A DNA stretch of 64,000 nucleotides from Muraenolepis orangiensis (taxonomy: Eukaryota; Chordata; Actinopteri; Gadiformes; Muraenolepididae), in contig CM051005.1 in NCBI GenBank assembly GCA_027704905.1, positions 9,194,714 through 9,258,713 on the forward strand, in the 5' to 3' direction. Shown piece by piece: positions 15,801 to 27,644 of this stretch; the first letter of the stretch is position 1, and every line of letters starts with the position of its first letter. Position numbers and translations under genes: made by a program. Below the pieces are notes generated by a model. The model saw only the letters and a program-made list of their open reading frames with translations, did no database searches and was not told the origin of the DNA.

Positions 15801-18800
15801 TTACATTTGTGTTGTGTGGGCCGAATTGGGTGCATGTTCCTTCTAAGAGCGGAGAACATTTTCACTTGTTTGGCGCACCGGTTTGGACTACTTTCATGTG
15901 GCTAAAGTGGGGTAAACAAGTGTATTTACGTGGAGAAGTGTGGAGTTTTATGGTTTTTCGACGTGTTAACATTTCGTGAATATAATATAGGATTATATTT
16001 CGTTTTTTGTTCTTGTTTTCGTTAAAATAAAAGCTGAAAAAGATGAGCCGGTTACATTTTTGGAGAACCCAGGGAAGACGGTCAATCAACACTCTCCTCA
16101 CGTGCTGTAGCCCTCACAAAATGTGAAGGCTACTACTAAGAGACGGCCGGTTATTTTTGTCCTGTGCAGTACTCGGACGAAACCCTGGCGGTGTTCAAGA
16201 GCTTCAAGCTGGACGACATGCAGGCCTCCAAACGGAAACTCGAGGAGCTGAGGACATCGACCGGAGATCACGTGTACTTCGCCAAATTCCTCACCAGCGA
16301 GAAGGTGGAATTGGTTGACTCCAATCATGGGGAGATAGCGTCTGCTCTAAGAAGTTGTTGTGGGTTTAGAGAGTTGGAAGGTCATGCAAGCAAGCTGTGG
16401 CAGTGTATGCTATTATTTGGGGGTTTTTGTATGACATGGACATGGTATGTACAATGGAATGCTTACTCTCCCTTTTCCTCCCAAAGTATGAATTTCTAAA
16501 ACACTATACTGTACACAATAACTGATGGATAATATTTACATGTGTTGAATTGTGTAAAAAGCTTTTAAAAGCATTTTATGCAAAAGTATGGTAGTGATAT
16601 GCAAGAACACTGGTGATAATGAGGTGGTTTTGACATGGAGTCTTCCCTTGCCTGCTAGCTGATGGACCTGCAACTCAGCGACAGCAACTTCAGACGCCAC
16701 ATCCTCCTGCAGTACCTCATCCTCTTCCAGTACCTCAAGGGCCAGGTCAAGTTCAAAAGGTAATCGCTCACCCTCGGCCTGGTGGACAACCCGGGAGAGA
16801 CCCGTGGAGCACAGTGCAGATGGGCAGAGACACTGATATCTTCTCGTTCTACAGCTCCAACTGTGTTCTCAATGATGACCAGACCTTGTGGATCGAGGAC
16901 ACCACTAAGCTGGTCCACCAGGTCAGCCTTGTTGTTCTTATCCCATAGTGTCCGTGTGTCGTGGAATCTACCACAAAGTGAACTAAATGTTTAGACTTTG
17001 TGTGCAACAACAGGGCTTGTAAAGCATAGGAGTGTAGGGAGGTCAATGTTGGTAGTAATGGTGTTGTAATTAATCATGAAATAATTTTTGTCATTATGGG
17101 GAAGACACGTTAATGAAGTTTTCATTAGCCTCGGTTAGGGTATATTTAGGTTGATTTAGGATTTTACAGTCTAACGACTCTTTCTCTCTCTGGAGTCCTC
17201 TCATGATGCATTCTGATGTGAAATATGGTTCAAATGTGTGTATTCTTCATTCAACGCACATTCTCACTCCATTCTGAATTCCTACATCCAACAGCTGCTG
17301 AAAGAGATCCCTCCCGAGGGTGAGAAGTTCAGCGCCATGGTGGAGGTGAGTCTCACGATGATGATCCGCATGCATTCCCCCTCCCCCCATGCTACCTTTC
17401 CACAAGCCCCTCCTACTGTTCGCTGTCTGCTAAACCACCACTGTTTCCTCCCCGGCAGCACATCCTCAACACGGAGGAGAACTGGAACGGATGGAAGAAT
17501 GAGGGGTGCCCCAGCTTCGTCAAGGAGAGGTAACACAAGTAACCGCTGTCATTCGTCACCTGGTTCATTCACGTCCATCCCAGACCATTACTGACCTTGC
17601 TCTCTTCCCACAGGGTGGTGGACGACAAGCCCAAGAGGCCCACCAGGAAGAGACAGGCGCCCGAAGATTTCCTCGGGAAGGGCCCTGACCCAAAGCTCTT
17701 CATGGGAAAGTAAGGAGCTCTCGACGACAACAGTTTCACAGTGCATTGATCCAGATGGTTGTCAACCGCGCCCATGAATCCATTTTTATTATTATTATTA
17801 TCGTGTTTGTCTAGTGACGAGTTGACCAGACTGTGGAACCTGAACAGCGACAACATGGAGGCCTGCAAGTCCGATGACAGGTCGGTGCTTCAATAAATCA
17901 ATACTTTAATTGGTAGGGATGCTCCGATCAGGGTTTTTGGGGCCGATCGCCAATCACTGGAATCAAAATCTGCCCATTCAGATTGCCGATGACATGGTGG
18001 GCTATGGGGATATTCCATTCAAAGTTTTATATATTGTGTAGTTTTATATATTTAGATAGATTATTAATAGAGTACTATTTTACTATTAACTATTCTGAAA
18101 TGCATTGCAGAAATATAATATAAATAAAAGAAAACAAATTTGATCAAATCAACCAATAAACGGAATTTCTGCTTCAAACACATTGTATTGTTTTTGTTGC
18201 CGCGCCATCTGAACGGCTCTTTTGATTGTCCGTTTTTGAGAGCTTTGATCGATCGGGTTTAGAGTGAATATGGGCCGATAATTACCGGCGGCCGATCAAT
18301 CGGAGCATTCCAAGTAATTGGCACGTGTTGTATACTACCGATGCACTTCAGCCGTGTTCATTGTCTTTAACCGCTAACCAACAGGGAGTTCATGCCGTCG
18401 CTTGACGAGTTCTTTACGGAAGCCATCGAGCAGGCCGACCCAACCAACATGGTGGAAGATGAGTACAAGTGCGTGTGGGCCATTTAAGTCTTTTAAGTAC
18501 ATATACTTTTACACATTTTTGTTAGTTTTTTGTTCAAGTGACAAAACTGCATGTGTTTAATGTTGTACTCTCTCTTTCGTGGAACCTCCCCAGGGTTGTA
18601 CGCAACTCCAACTATGGCTGGCGGGCTCTGAGGCTCCTGTCCAGACGGAGTCCCCACTTCTTCCAGCCAACCAATCAGAAGTTCAAGAGCCTGGCAGACT
18701 ACCTGGACAGCATGGTCAGCAAACTGGCCAAAGAGCTGCCGGTAAGCAGGGGGGGGGGGTGGGTGGTTGCTTACTGTGGCCTGGAGAAGCCCACACAATC

Positions 18801-21449
18801 TGTTGGTCTTTCAAATAAACTGCAAACGGGAGAGGGGATCTTTCATGGCTGTTCGCCGTCTGAGGGGGCTTTTACCTAACCTTCTGCTGTGTGTGTGTGT
18901 GTGTGTGTGGCCCCCCCCCATGCAGAAAGATATCCCCTCCGAGGAGATCAAGACGGGGGAGGAGGACGACGATGACAACGGAGACAACCTTCTGAAGGAG
19001 AGCAACGACAGTAGGTTTCTGGAAAGCTGACGTCCTCACGGAAAACCTTATTTTTAATCCAAAGCCTCGGATCCAAAACTCACGGCAACAAATATTTTTG
19101 GCTACATGAGCATTACATTCCCTCCCGCAGTATAATTCTCAAAAACACCATAAAAATTATATATACAATTGAATAAACAAAAAAAGAGCAGCAAAGTGAC
19201 TTAAATTATATGTAAAAAAAAATATATATTTAAGTGCCAGTAGTGCAGCAGCATCATGAATGCAATGCAGTAACTGTGATGAGCCAGCAAATCCAGCAAA
19301 GTATGCAAGTGTAATGTTAATGAAAATGTTGTGAAAGTAGCAGCAGTTCAGTTGACGCACTGCCTGTGGATAAAAACTATCCTTAAACCTGGTACGGACG
19401 CAACCGGCGACCAGACGGTAGGGGGGAGATGAGATGGTGCCCAGGGTAGGGTGGTTGCAGTCCCCTATGATGGACATGGCCTTCTTCCGACATCTGGTCC
19501 GACAGATCTTCTCAATGCATGGAAGTGCACACCAGATGATCTTCTCTGCCGTCCTCACGACCCTCTGGATGGCTTTCTTGTCCCGTGCAGTGGTGTTTCG
19601 TTTTCGCCCCTCGTCAGGACGCTCTCTACCGTGCCACGGTACTAGTCACCTCTGGCCTATTCCACTTTTTCTGAGGCACCGCAGAGCATAGAGGCGCTGG
19701 TGTGCCTTCTTCAGCATGACCTCCGTGTTACGGGTCCACGCCAGGTCATCGGAAATCTGTAGTCCAAGGAAACAGAAGCAGCTGACTACTTCCACCGGTG
19801 TCCCGTTCAGGCTGATGGTGGAGTGGTGGCTCCTGAAGTCCACGATGAGCTCCTTAGTCCTTAGACATTCAGTGCGAGGCTGTTGTCCTCACACCATCTC
19901 GTCAGCCGGACTACCTCATCTCTGTACTCCGTCTCTTCGCCCTCGCTTGAAGCCGATGACTGTGGTGTCGTCTGCAAACTTGATAATCAGATTATTGCTG
20001 TGTGGCATTAGTCATGTGTGTACAGCGAGTACAGCCGGGGACTGAGGCAGTAGCCTTGGGGTGCTCCGGTGTTGAGGAGTGGATGAGATGTTGTTCCGAA
20101 TATTCACCACTTGAGGCCTGCCCGTCAGGAAGTCCATAATCCAGTTACAGATGGGGGCGCCCAGACCTAGGTCCCTCTGTTTCAGGACCAACTTGGAGGG
20201 AACGAGGGTGTTGAACGCCGAGCTGTGGTCAATGAGCCGCAGTCCGGGACGTAGGTGTCCCTCCTGTCTAGGTGCTGCAGGGTCTTGTGTAGTGCCAGGG
20301 AAATGGCGTCGTCTACAGACCTGGATTGGGTCTAGGGACTCGGGGATGGACAAGTTGATATGCGACATTACAAGTTTCTCCAGGCACTTCATGGCTATGG
20401 GTGTTAAAGCCACTAGATGATAATCATTGAGGCATGTTACCGTGGTCTTTTTAGGTAACGGCACAATGGTTGCCGCTTTGAAGCACGCTGGGACGACAGA
20501 CTGTTGCAGTGATGCATTGTAGATGCATCACAGGCTGCCTTCACCCTCCTGAAGATTCTGCAGACCTCGGACTCAGACAGTTGTAGAACGTAGTCCTCTG
20601 GGCTGATGTTCAAGTTGTTGGTCGGCTAATGGTCCCTTTCAGAGCGAGCTAAAAACTTGTTTAGCTCGTCTGGTAGGTTAGGGTTGTTGTTTGTGACTGC
20701 CCCTGAGCTCTTCATGTAGTTGTAGAGGACCCTCAGACCTTGCCACATACGTCTAGTGTCAGAGCCCCCCGAACTGTAATCCAATTTATCCTTCGTGATG
20801 GCTTTTCTGAGTTTGTACCTGACCTTCTTGTAGTGATTGGAGTGGCCTGTTGTGAAAGCGGTATTCCGTTACTTAAGTAACAGAAAACGGTGTAAAGGTA
20901 ACTGACATGATCTGCATTCACATCCAGGTCAGTGGTCTTGAATACACTCCAGTCAGTGATTTCTAGCCCCCCCCGCAGGTGTAGTACAGCAACGTCTGTC
21001 CTACGACACCTGTTCTTTACAACTGTGGACTTCAGCTTGTAAGCGGGAAGTAGAAGCACGGTCTGATTTGCCGAAAGCCTTTGAACATATGCTCTCCACA
21101 ATTATAGTTGAATAAACAAAGTTAGCTTGAGGTGTTGATCATTCAATTAAGCCACCCCGTCCCCCATCCAGGTCCCAGCATGCAGAACAAGATGGTGTCC
21201 AACCAGCAGATGGACGACGTCGCCGCCAAGCTGGGCGCCAAGTGGAAGACTCTGGCTGTGCAGCTGGAGATGAAGGCGTCGGAGCTAAGGGAGATCGAGA
21301 CCGACAGCGAGGACGTGGACATGCAGGCCAAACTGTTGCTGGTGGCCTGGCAGGACCGGGAAGGAACACAGGCCACTGTGGAGAGCCTGGGCTCAGCTCT
21401 CAGCGCAGCAGGCTTCTCCCAGATAGCAGACCACCTCAGTGAAGCTTAA
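12188..21449 (+). CDS. thoc1: THO complex subunit 1 (THOC1), complete, 21 exons
   Basis: Nuclear scaffold of the THO/TREX complex, coupling transcription elongation to mRNA export. Exons: 12188-12235, 12475-12548, 13041-13101, 13196-13265, 13390-13508, 13630-13678, 13795-13890, 13998-14080, 15341-15414, 15506-15614, 16170-16304, 16659-16759, 16855-16921, 17295-17345, 17459-17529, 17614-17709, 17815-17880, 18385-18468, 18594-18741, 18926-19010, 21172-21449. All borders are GT-AG and every phase joins, giving 654 aa (human is about 657). Landmarks: GICSASTPFLLLGDVLDCLP (exon 5), FYTAGKNYLLRMCN (6), an acidic stretch in exon 9, SIPIDYNLYRKFW (10), NYGWRALRLLSRRSPHFF (19) and, in the last exon from about residue 563, the C-terminal death domain. 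The first 20-60 residues are the least conserved part; the ATG is the first in frame. It is convergent with usp14. Confidence 0.96.
12565..12840 (+). repeat. R1 repeat in thoc1 intron 2
   Basis: Copy of the R1 family beginning with an ATTAGATTAGATTC tail at about 12568. It shares GCATCTAACCAGAGTGCAAA with 7880-7900 and contains a TA microsatellite at 12779-12811 followed by CACACAGGTAAGTATAC. Confidence 0.7.
14160..14830. repeat. Probable degenerate interspersed repeat in thoc1 intron 8
   Basis: A block with text such as AGGGATCCCAATAAAGTGCA and a phrase resembling fish LINE 3' regions, with no intact frame. Intron 8 (14081-15340) otherwise shows nothing I can name. Class assignment is a guess. 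Confidence 0.35.
15615..16169 (+). other. thoc1 intron 10, no further feature
   Basis: A 555-base intron, AT-rich on the right half, without repeats or conserved elements that I recognise. Confidence 0.6.
17914..18315. mobile_element. hAT-type MITE in thoc1 intron 17
   Basis: A 0.4-kb non-coding element with terminal inverted repeats: GGGATGCTCCGATC at the left (about 17916-17929) and GATCAATCGGAGCATTCC at the right (about 18294-18311). GGCCGATC motifs repeat just inside both ends. TAATTGG flanks both sides and is a candidate target duplication. No transposase is present. Confidence 0.7.
19150..20860 (-). mobile_element. L2-type LINE fragment in thoc1 intron 20
   Basis: Minus-strand translation gives reverse-transcriptase pieces of an L2/CR1-group element in several frames: CLNDYHLVALTPIAMKCLEK, then ALRCLRKSGIG, SSAFNTLVPSKLVLK, MDFLTGRPQVV, and near 19646-19843 STISLNGTPVEVVSCFCFLG. 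Frames are broken and parts are deleted, so it is dead. It explains most of the 2.16-kb last intron; more 5' ORF2 text may reach about 21100. Confidence 0.8.
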
Positions 21450-22136
21450 CCTTAAGATCATGCAGCTTGTTTTTAAATATTAAAAGATGAACTTTTTTCG
21501 AACAATTTTGTAAGTTGTATTTTTTGGCAACGTGAGAAAATAAAAGGATGTTTTTCTAATAAACAATTTTATTTGTAATCATTCAGGTCGGGTCACACGC
21601 TTTAAACCGTCTTTGTCAGCAGTCAATAACTTATTACAGAGCATTGGTTATGTCTTACTCGTGACAGGGTGGTACAACTGAAAATGTCAGCATGGGATGT
21701 AAGGCCAATACTGTCACAATATTTCTGAACAAGTTGATTAGTTACGACAGGAGTATTTTGTTGTATGTATCATGACCACCTTGGCAAAGGCTTTTGGAAA
21801 ATATACAATGTATAAAAGACTGAAACTGCACAGCTGGACTAGCCTCTTTGACGGAACCAGTCCAGAAGTTGCCTCTCGGCTCCAATTTAAAAGGAAGCAG
21901 GAGTCCACGTTTAAGACCGTACCCCAATATACTTGAAATGCCATTGGACGGCCGATTGTTTTACAAGCTTCTGTAACCATTACAAACTAAGCAAAAACAT
22001 TTAAGGTCATCAACTTTTTAAAGACACCCAGATTTATTGCACATCTTATGCAGACAGTGCTTGAAAATGGCATTTTGTAAGTGTTGGATGTGGCGTCGTG
22101 TGGTTTGTCGTCTTGTGCGTTTCTCTCTTCCCCGCG
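21450..22136. terminator. thoc1 and usp14 convergent 3' ends
   Basis: The thoc1 stop codon ends at 21449 and the usp14 stop (minus strand) is at 22137-22139. A plus-strand AATAAA at 21539-21544 serves thoc1. A minus-strand AATAAA (plus TTTATT at 22033-22038), about 100 bases after the usp14 stop, serves usp14. The genes therefore meet tail to tail with under 700 bases between stops. Confidence 0.75.
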
Positions 22137-25100
22137 TTAATGGTCCTCTTCCAGTATTTCCAGGCGCCGGGGTCCGTAGAGCAGGACGTACGCTATGTGC
22201 CAGTCCCCCCCGCCGGACAGCCGCAGGATATCCTCGGGAGAGACCACGCTCACCTTGTCGTCGTCAAACTTCACCCACTCATCTGCACAAAGGGTCCAAG
22301 ATGCATGGTGTGATTATGCTCCACATGCCACATTCTTTAGAGTATGAATGTTGGGGGGGGGGGACGGACGACGACTAGTGGTGTGTTGGTTACCTTCTTT
22401 CCTCTTGACCCATCCCACGTAGTGACCGGAGGAGCTGGAGCGGCCCTGGTGCGTCAGCACGGCCTGCAGGTCGTAGTAACCGCTGTTGTTGGAGCCCAGG
22501 TCTGGGGGAATCGAGCAGGCCTTGGTCACGGCTCAATCTTATGACAAGTATTGCATGCTTGAAGGCTAGTGCTGGGCTACAACAACAAAGACCATGCCTA
22601 CCGTCAGGGTATGAGAAAGGCTCGAATTTTGTTGCTTTTGCAGCACCTGGCTTTGGCACCACCTGGGGTGGAGACACAATCGACAATAGTCACCATACAA
22701 CCACAAAGTGAAACCCATCAACAATATGGGGTGAGATGCCTTTTTGTCAATGTATTCTTAATACTATGAAGTTGCGAGGGCCCATCACAGTCACATTAGA
22801 GTTTAAACAGTCGCACAAACTATAAAATATGTATACAAGTATGACAGTTTATTAATTGTAAATGTGTAAACTATAAAAACGCACGGGAAAAGTTCAACGT
22901 GGCGATCAGAGGGACTGCAACTCATCTCATTTGACTTCTAATGTGCCACGGCGAGAGCCGATCTGTAACTACGTACACTTTTCTGTGCCATCTCTAGGTT
23001 CTTGTCATCGACCTCCTTGAACTTTGACCTCATGGGCCCCATTTTCTCCTGCACCTCCGATGTGCACAGCTCATAGACGTCCAGCATCAGGGGAAACTTC
23101 ACGTCCTTTAAACATCGGTACACGAGGGCATGGCAGAATGTCAGAACAGTGTTTCTATTCAGCCATTAATTACTAGTTCAATGCTGGACTTTCTTTGATG
23201 TCAAAGACTGACCTTAAGGACTTTGGCGTTGACGGACTCCTTTTCTTTGTAGAAAAAGCGGACCATCTGAATGGTCAAGTAGGCAGGGAGACGACCCAGT
23301 TTGGACTAATGGGACATGTGGGAAAGAACTATGTAAGTTTGGAAATGTACAAAAGCACAAATTGTTCACCATTTAAGGCCCTTTGGAATACATAATATAC
23401 AGAAACAACAAAAAAGCTTACGGATTTGATGTAAAGGGCATTTCTTTCCAAAGATGGGGACAGTTTTGTGATTTCTTCTTGAAGTCTCTGGTTGAGATGA
23501 AAGAAAAACAGACCTGAGACACGAGACACTTTGTGAGCTCCAAGCCCATATGTTGAGGTCTGCAAACGTACCAGTCTGAGGCCCGTGGCGAGGTACTTGA
23601 CCTCCTGGTTGATGAAGCAGCTGAGCTGGAGCTGGCTCTCCTTGCCCTTGGTGGCCTCCTCGTCCTCAGCCTCGGAGCATTTCATGCTGGGCATACGGGG
23701 TTAAGGGGATAAACCCTTTTTAATTCCCTACAGATACAGCCCTTGTTAGCGTTCTGATCAATCTACTCAATCTACCACACACAATTTCAGCAAAGACGTA
23801 GTCGCGATAACCAGGGTTGGGTTACTCATTTAAAAAAAATAAAAAAAAATAAGCTTGGGCACATGCAGACTGTTAATCCCCAGTTACAGGACGCAAGGAT
23901 ACGTGGTTTCAAACTCTACACCGAAATACTGGTCGATGAAGTTCTTCTTTTTTTCGGCGGTTGCCGCGTCGGCGGTGGCAGCTGCACTCTCAGACTCAGT
24001 CTAGCGAGGGAAAGAGAGCGCAACAATTTACTAGGATCACACACATTTCATCTGCCTTCGTCATACGAGCATGTTTGGACGGGAGAACCTTGGATGAGAC
24101 AAAGGAAGCTGTGTTTACCTCCATCGGAGTCTCTGGCTCCAGTGGTTCCAGTTTCTGCTGGAGGACTCTCACCATCTGCAGCCAGCACTCATTGGCATCC
24201 TGAAAGAAGCACAAAGATCACATGAGCTTCGATCCAGTAGCATATACATATAAACAGCCAATTTCCTACTTTTGGCCAATTAGGTTTATCATTTATTGCA
24301 TATTTGAGTTTGGTTCGCCCCCCCCCCCCTAAATAATGTATGGATTATACAAAGGCACCTTAGTGTGAACAACTGATGATGAAAAAGCATCCAGTGGAGA
24401 GACTTACTTGCTGGAGGTACTGACCCTGGTCTCCCTTCTCAGCAAACTGGGGGAAAGCCATGTGGAGGAACTGCAGCAGGATGATAGGCGGAAGGCTGGA
24501 GGAGGTCTTGTCCATGGTCTCGTACAAGTCACGCAGAGCTGAGGGGGCACAGGAACACATTCATATCCAGCGTGAGACAAAAGACACGAGGGGAAAAAGG
24601 AGCTTTCAGCTAATTTGATTTATGTATAGGGGGGTTTCCGTTGTACCTGCTGTGATGTACTGAGATGGTGCATTCGCTGCCGAGGATCGCAGAGCACCTG
24701 CATACCTGGTGATGAATATGGAAATAATAAGGAAAGATAAGCACTGCCATTGTCATTGTCTAGCTTTGCCAAACATTGATGAAAACCAGAAATAAATTAA
24801 ATAATCTGGCATTGAATTGGATGTCAGACATATCTGTGGAATAGCATGAGGAGCCGTTTTCACTGTGGAAACATTGGCATTCTTTGTCCCATTTAAGGTG
24901 CTTCTTGGCCTTGGGCAACCATTCTTTATTAGCAAAAATGTGACAAACATACTTTTGACGCATACTACTTGGCAACCTCAAATTGTTAGAACAAAACTCT
25001 ATTGCCATGCCAGGTTCTTTTTCCGAATACACTGGCAGTAGTAGTAGTAGCAGGAAATGCTACCTTCTGAGTGCAGACTTGAGCTCCGGCACAGAGCGCA

Positions 25101-27032
25101 GGCACTGCACTGTGGCGTTCATGTAGCACGTGTTGCCCAAATTTGTGAGGCCACACGGAAGCTCCATCTAGACAAACAGGAAGAACGGGATTAGCTCCTC
25201 TGGGGATAACTGGGGTAAAACACAGGTCCACACATATATTCTATACAAGCATATTGTCAAACAAATAAAAACAGAAAAGCATTTATTTGGTCAACAAGAT
25301 AATAATGTAAAAATCAAATTCAATTATGAAACAGACAATTATATGTATTATTATGAGTTCCTGAATGTTTAACAAATACATAAAGTGTGCTCTGTGAAGA
25401 CAGTGGTCCACTTAAACAACAAATCGAACAGACAACAAAACAGAACCTACATTGTTTACTTTGGATTGGATATTTACAGGTGTGGCTTCTCATGACAAAT
25501 GATCTACTGCCTGTGCAGCGTCTTAAAAGTGTCATTGTCACAATGACAAGCGACCGTAAATAAATCAGGTTAAAAAAATTAAAATAAACAGCCATGCATG
25601 GTGAGGCGTGTCCAAGGCTGGCGGCCTGGCCTGACTTACAGCTGAGGCCAGCTGCTCCTCAGTCATGTCCTCCACAAACATGGGCCTGACAGCAGGCTCT
25701 TCAGGCAGGGCTTCTGCAGAGCCCATCATCAGTAAAGTCATTCCCTGGGACCAAGAAATGGAATGACATTAATATATAAAGATATAAAGTAATTCACAAA
25801 CATGCACTTTAATATCCCCTCTCTTTTCCACAATTATAAATACTTACATTTTTGAGTTTGATGTTTCCCCACTCGTCGTCCTGAAATGAAAAACCCAAAC
25901 AAATCAAGGATGAGCTGCTATTAACAGTTACAAGGTTTATCAAGTATGCATCATTTTGTTAACTGAAGGGACTGTTGGGTCACCGACAGGGGACTGTTTT
26001 GATGGCTACCTTCAGGGTGCCTCCCTTCACCATGACCTTCTGTCTCTCCGGCTGCACTCCAGACAGGGCAAAGAGCTGCGCCTTGAACACCATGGGTGGC
26101 TCCTCTGTGTTGAGCTCTATCCCGTCAAACTTCTCCTTCCCCCATTTGACATTGACTGAACGAAACATAAAACAAAATAAGGAGAAGGAGAAGGTGGGGT
26201 TTTGTTAGAGGGGGTCTAACAAAAGGACGTGGTTGTAAACAGCAATGTGCTGCAGCCCTGTGCGCGCACGTATGACACAGCATATAGCCAACACATTTGT
26301 CAACAGTGGGGTATTGCGGGCTACATGTGATTATAATTCACATTTTAGTGATCGATTAGAGGTCAGCGATATAACCGTACAACAGGCTTACAGATATGTT
26401 TATGATCTTATCAATTAGTTGCGAGACTGTTATTGATTTGCCTCGCCCGGGTGGCATGAGGTTACTTTCGTTACTGCGAACTACGCAAATGGGATCACAC
26501 TAGGAGTCATCAGAAATACAAGAGTTTATCCAAGATTATTGCAGTATATATAATAATAATATTAATAATAATAATAATAATGCATAAACAAAGCTGTAAA
26601 TAAAGTTAAGTAACTACATTTATTCGCCGGCTACGTGATGCTACATAGCACAATGCTATCGAAGGAAGTAAAGACAGCCGGGGGTTGGGCGGCCTAGCTA
26701 GCTGGCTGTTGACTTCATCGAACAAACTACTCAACTAACTAACTAACGTGTGTGTATAATCGATAGTGGGCATCGATATAACACGGCAACATGGCAAGGA
26801 CTGGCATGTAGTCCCCCTCGGTCTTTGAGATATCGCTAGCAAGTCAGAAAGCGCTAACAAGTGTTAGCTTGACGTCTACCTAGTCGGCTAACATTAGCCA
26901 TGCTAACACAATAAGTGAACAATACAAGTACAGCAAGTATGGGTTCGGTATGTTTAATATTATATATATATATTTATATATGTCAGCGGGTGTAGTATAG
27001 TACACATGAGTCTTACCTGTGTAAACTGGCAT
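22137..27032 (-). CDS. usp14: Ubiquitin carboxyl-terminal hydrolase 14 (USP14), complete, 16 exons
   Basis: Proteasome-associated deubiquitinase that trims ubiquitin chains at the 26S proteasome. Exons from 5' to 3' on the minus strand: 27032-27017, 26155-26010, 25880-25848, 25744-25640, 25167-25064, 24705-24647, 24538-24408, 24199-24119, 24000-23903, 23686-23572, 23487-23422, 23305-23213, 23105-22977, 22662-22602, 22501-22394, 22282-22137. Phases all join, giving 496 aa (human 494). Residues 1-75 form the ubiquitin-like domain (VNVKWGKEKFDGIELNTEEP). The catalytic cysteine is C114 in GLTNLGNTCYMN. The histidine box SSSSGHYVGWVKRK is in exon 15, followed by DWHIAYVLLYGPRR in exon 16. The linker near exon 13-14 is the most divergent part. 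Neighbouring and convergent to thoc1, as in human chromosome 18p. Confidence 0.96.
26156..27016 (-). other. usp14: usp14 intron 1
   Basis: The largest usp14 intron (about 860 bases). It holds an AT/ATT tract at 26550-26580 and a TA-rich stretch near 26960, with no recognised element. Confidence 0.6.
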
Positions 27033-27232
27033 ATTGTAACGTTATTATTTCCTCGGCGGGGGGGGTTCCGTTCTTTTCGTACTCCTCTGGGCTGCGAGCA
27101 GAGTTGGGCTTCGTTCCGTTTAACTTCATTCAAACACAATGACGCTGCAGCTCCACGCCGAGCACAGAGCGACGCGCTCCGGCATCGACCTGTCGCCCTG
27201 GCCGCTCAGGAGCCAGACAAGACACTACTACA

Positions 27233-27644
27233 CCAGGGGTTTTCAAAGTGGGGTCCGCGGACCCCCAGGGGTCCGTGAGCCATAGCCAGGGGTCCGCGAA
27301 ATAATTTGTAAAATTAGGAAAAAATAAAATATAATCCTTATATATATGTATATATTTTTTTTACATTAATATTTTTTTTTGTATGTTTAAAAAAATCCAT
27401 ATCTACAGACGGCGACCATTTGCGCAAATCAAACAAGCATATTGTGTTCATTACTCCCACCCATGTTAGCTTTGCCAATAGAAACTCTGATGTGATTGTG
27501 ACACGTGTGTGATCATGTCAATCATGATTTGCTTCACTCAACAAACCGTTTCTAATGCTGTGTAGCTCTGTTTATTAGTCATCCCGCTAGCTTGCGAGCT
27601 TAATACAGATCAATATTTCAGTCAGTCCGGTTAGTTACGCTAAG
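27233..27644 (+). mobile_element. hAT terminal fragment next to usp14 5' end
   Basis: CAGGGGTTTTCAAAGTGGGG followed by GTCCGCGGACCCC is the standard left end of a fish hAT element. About 400 AT-rich bases follow without transposase coding, cut off by the LINE tail at 27645. It lies about 200 bases upstream of the usp14 ATG and may overlap the promoter region. Confidence 0.65.
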
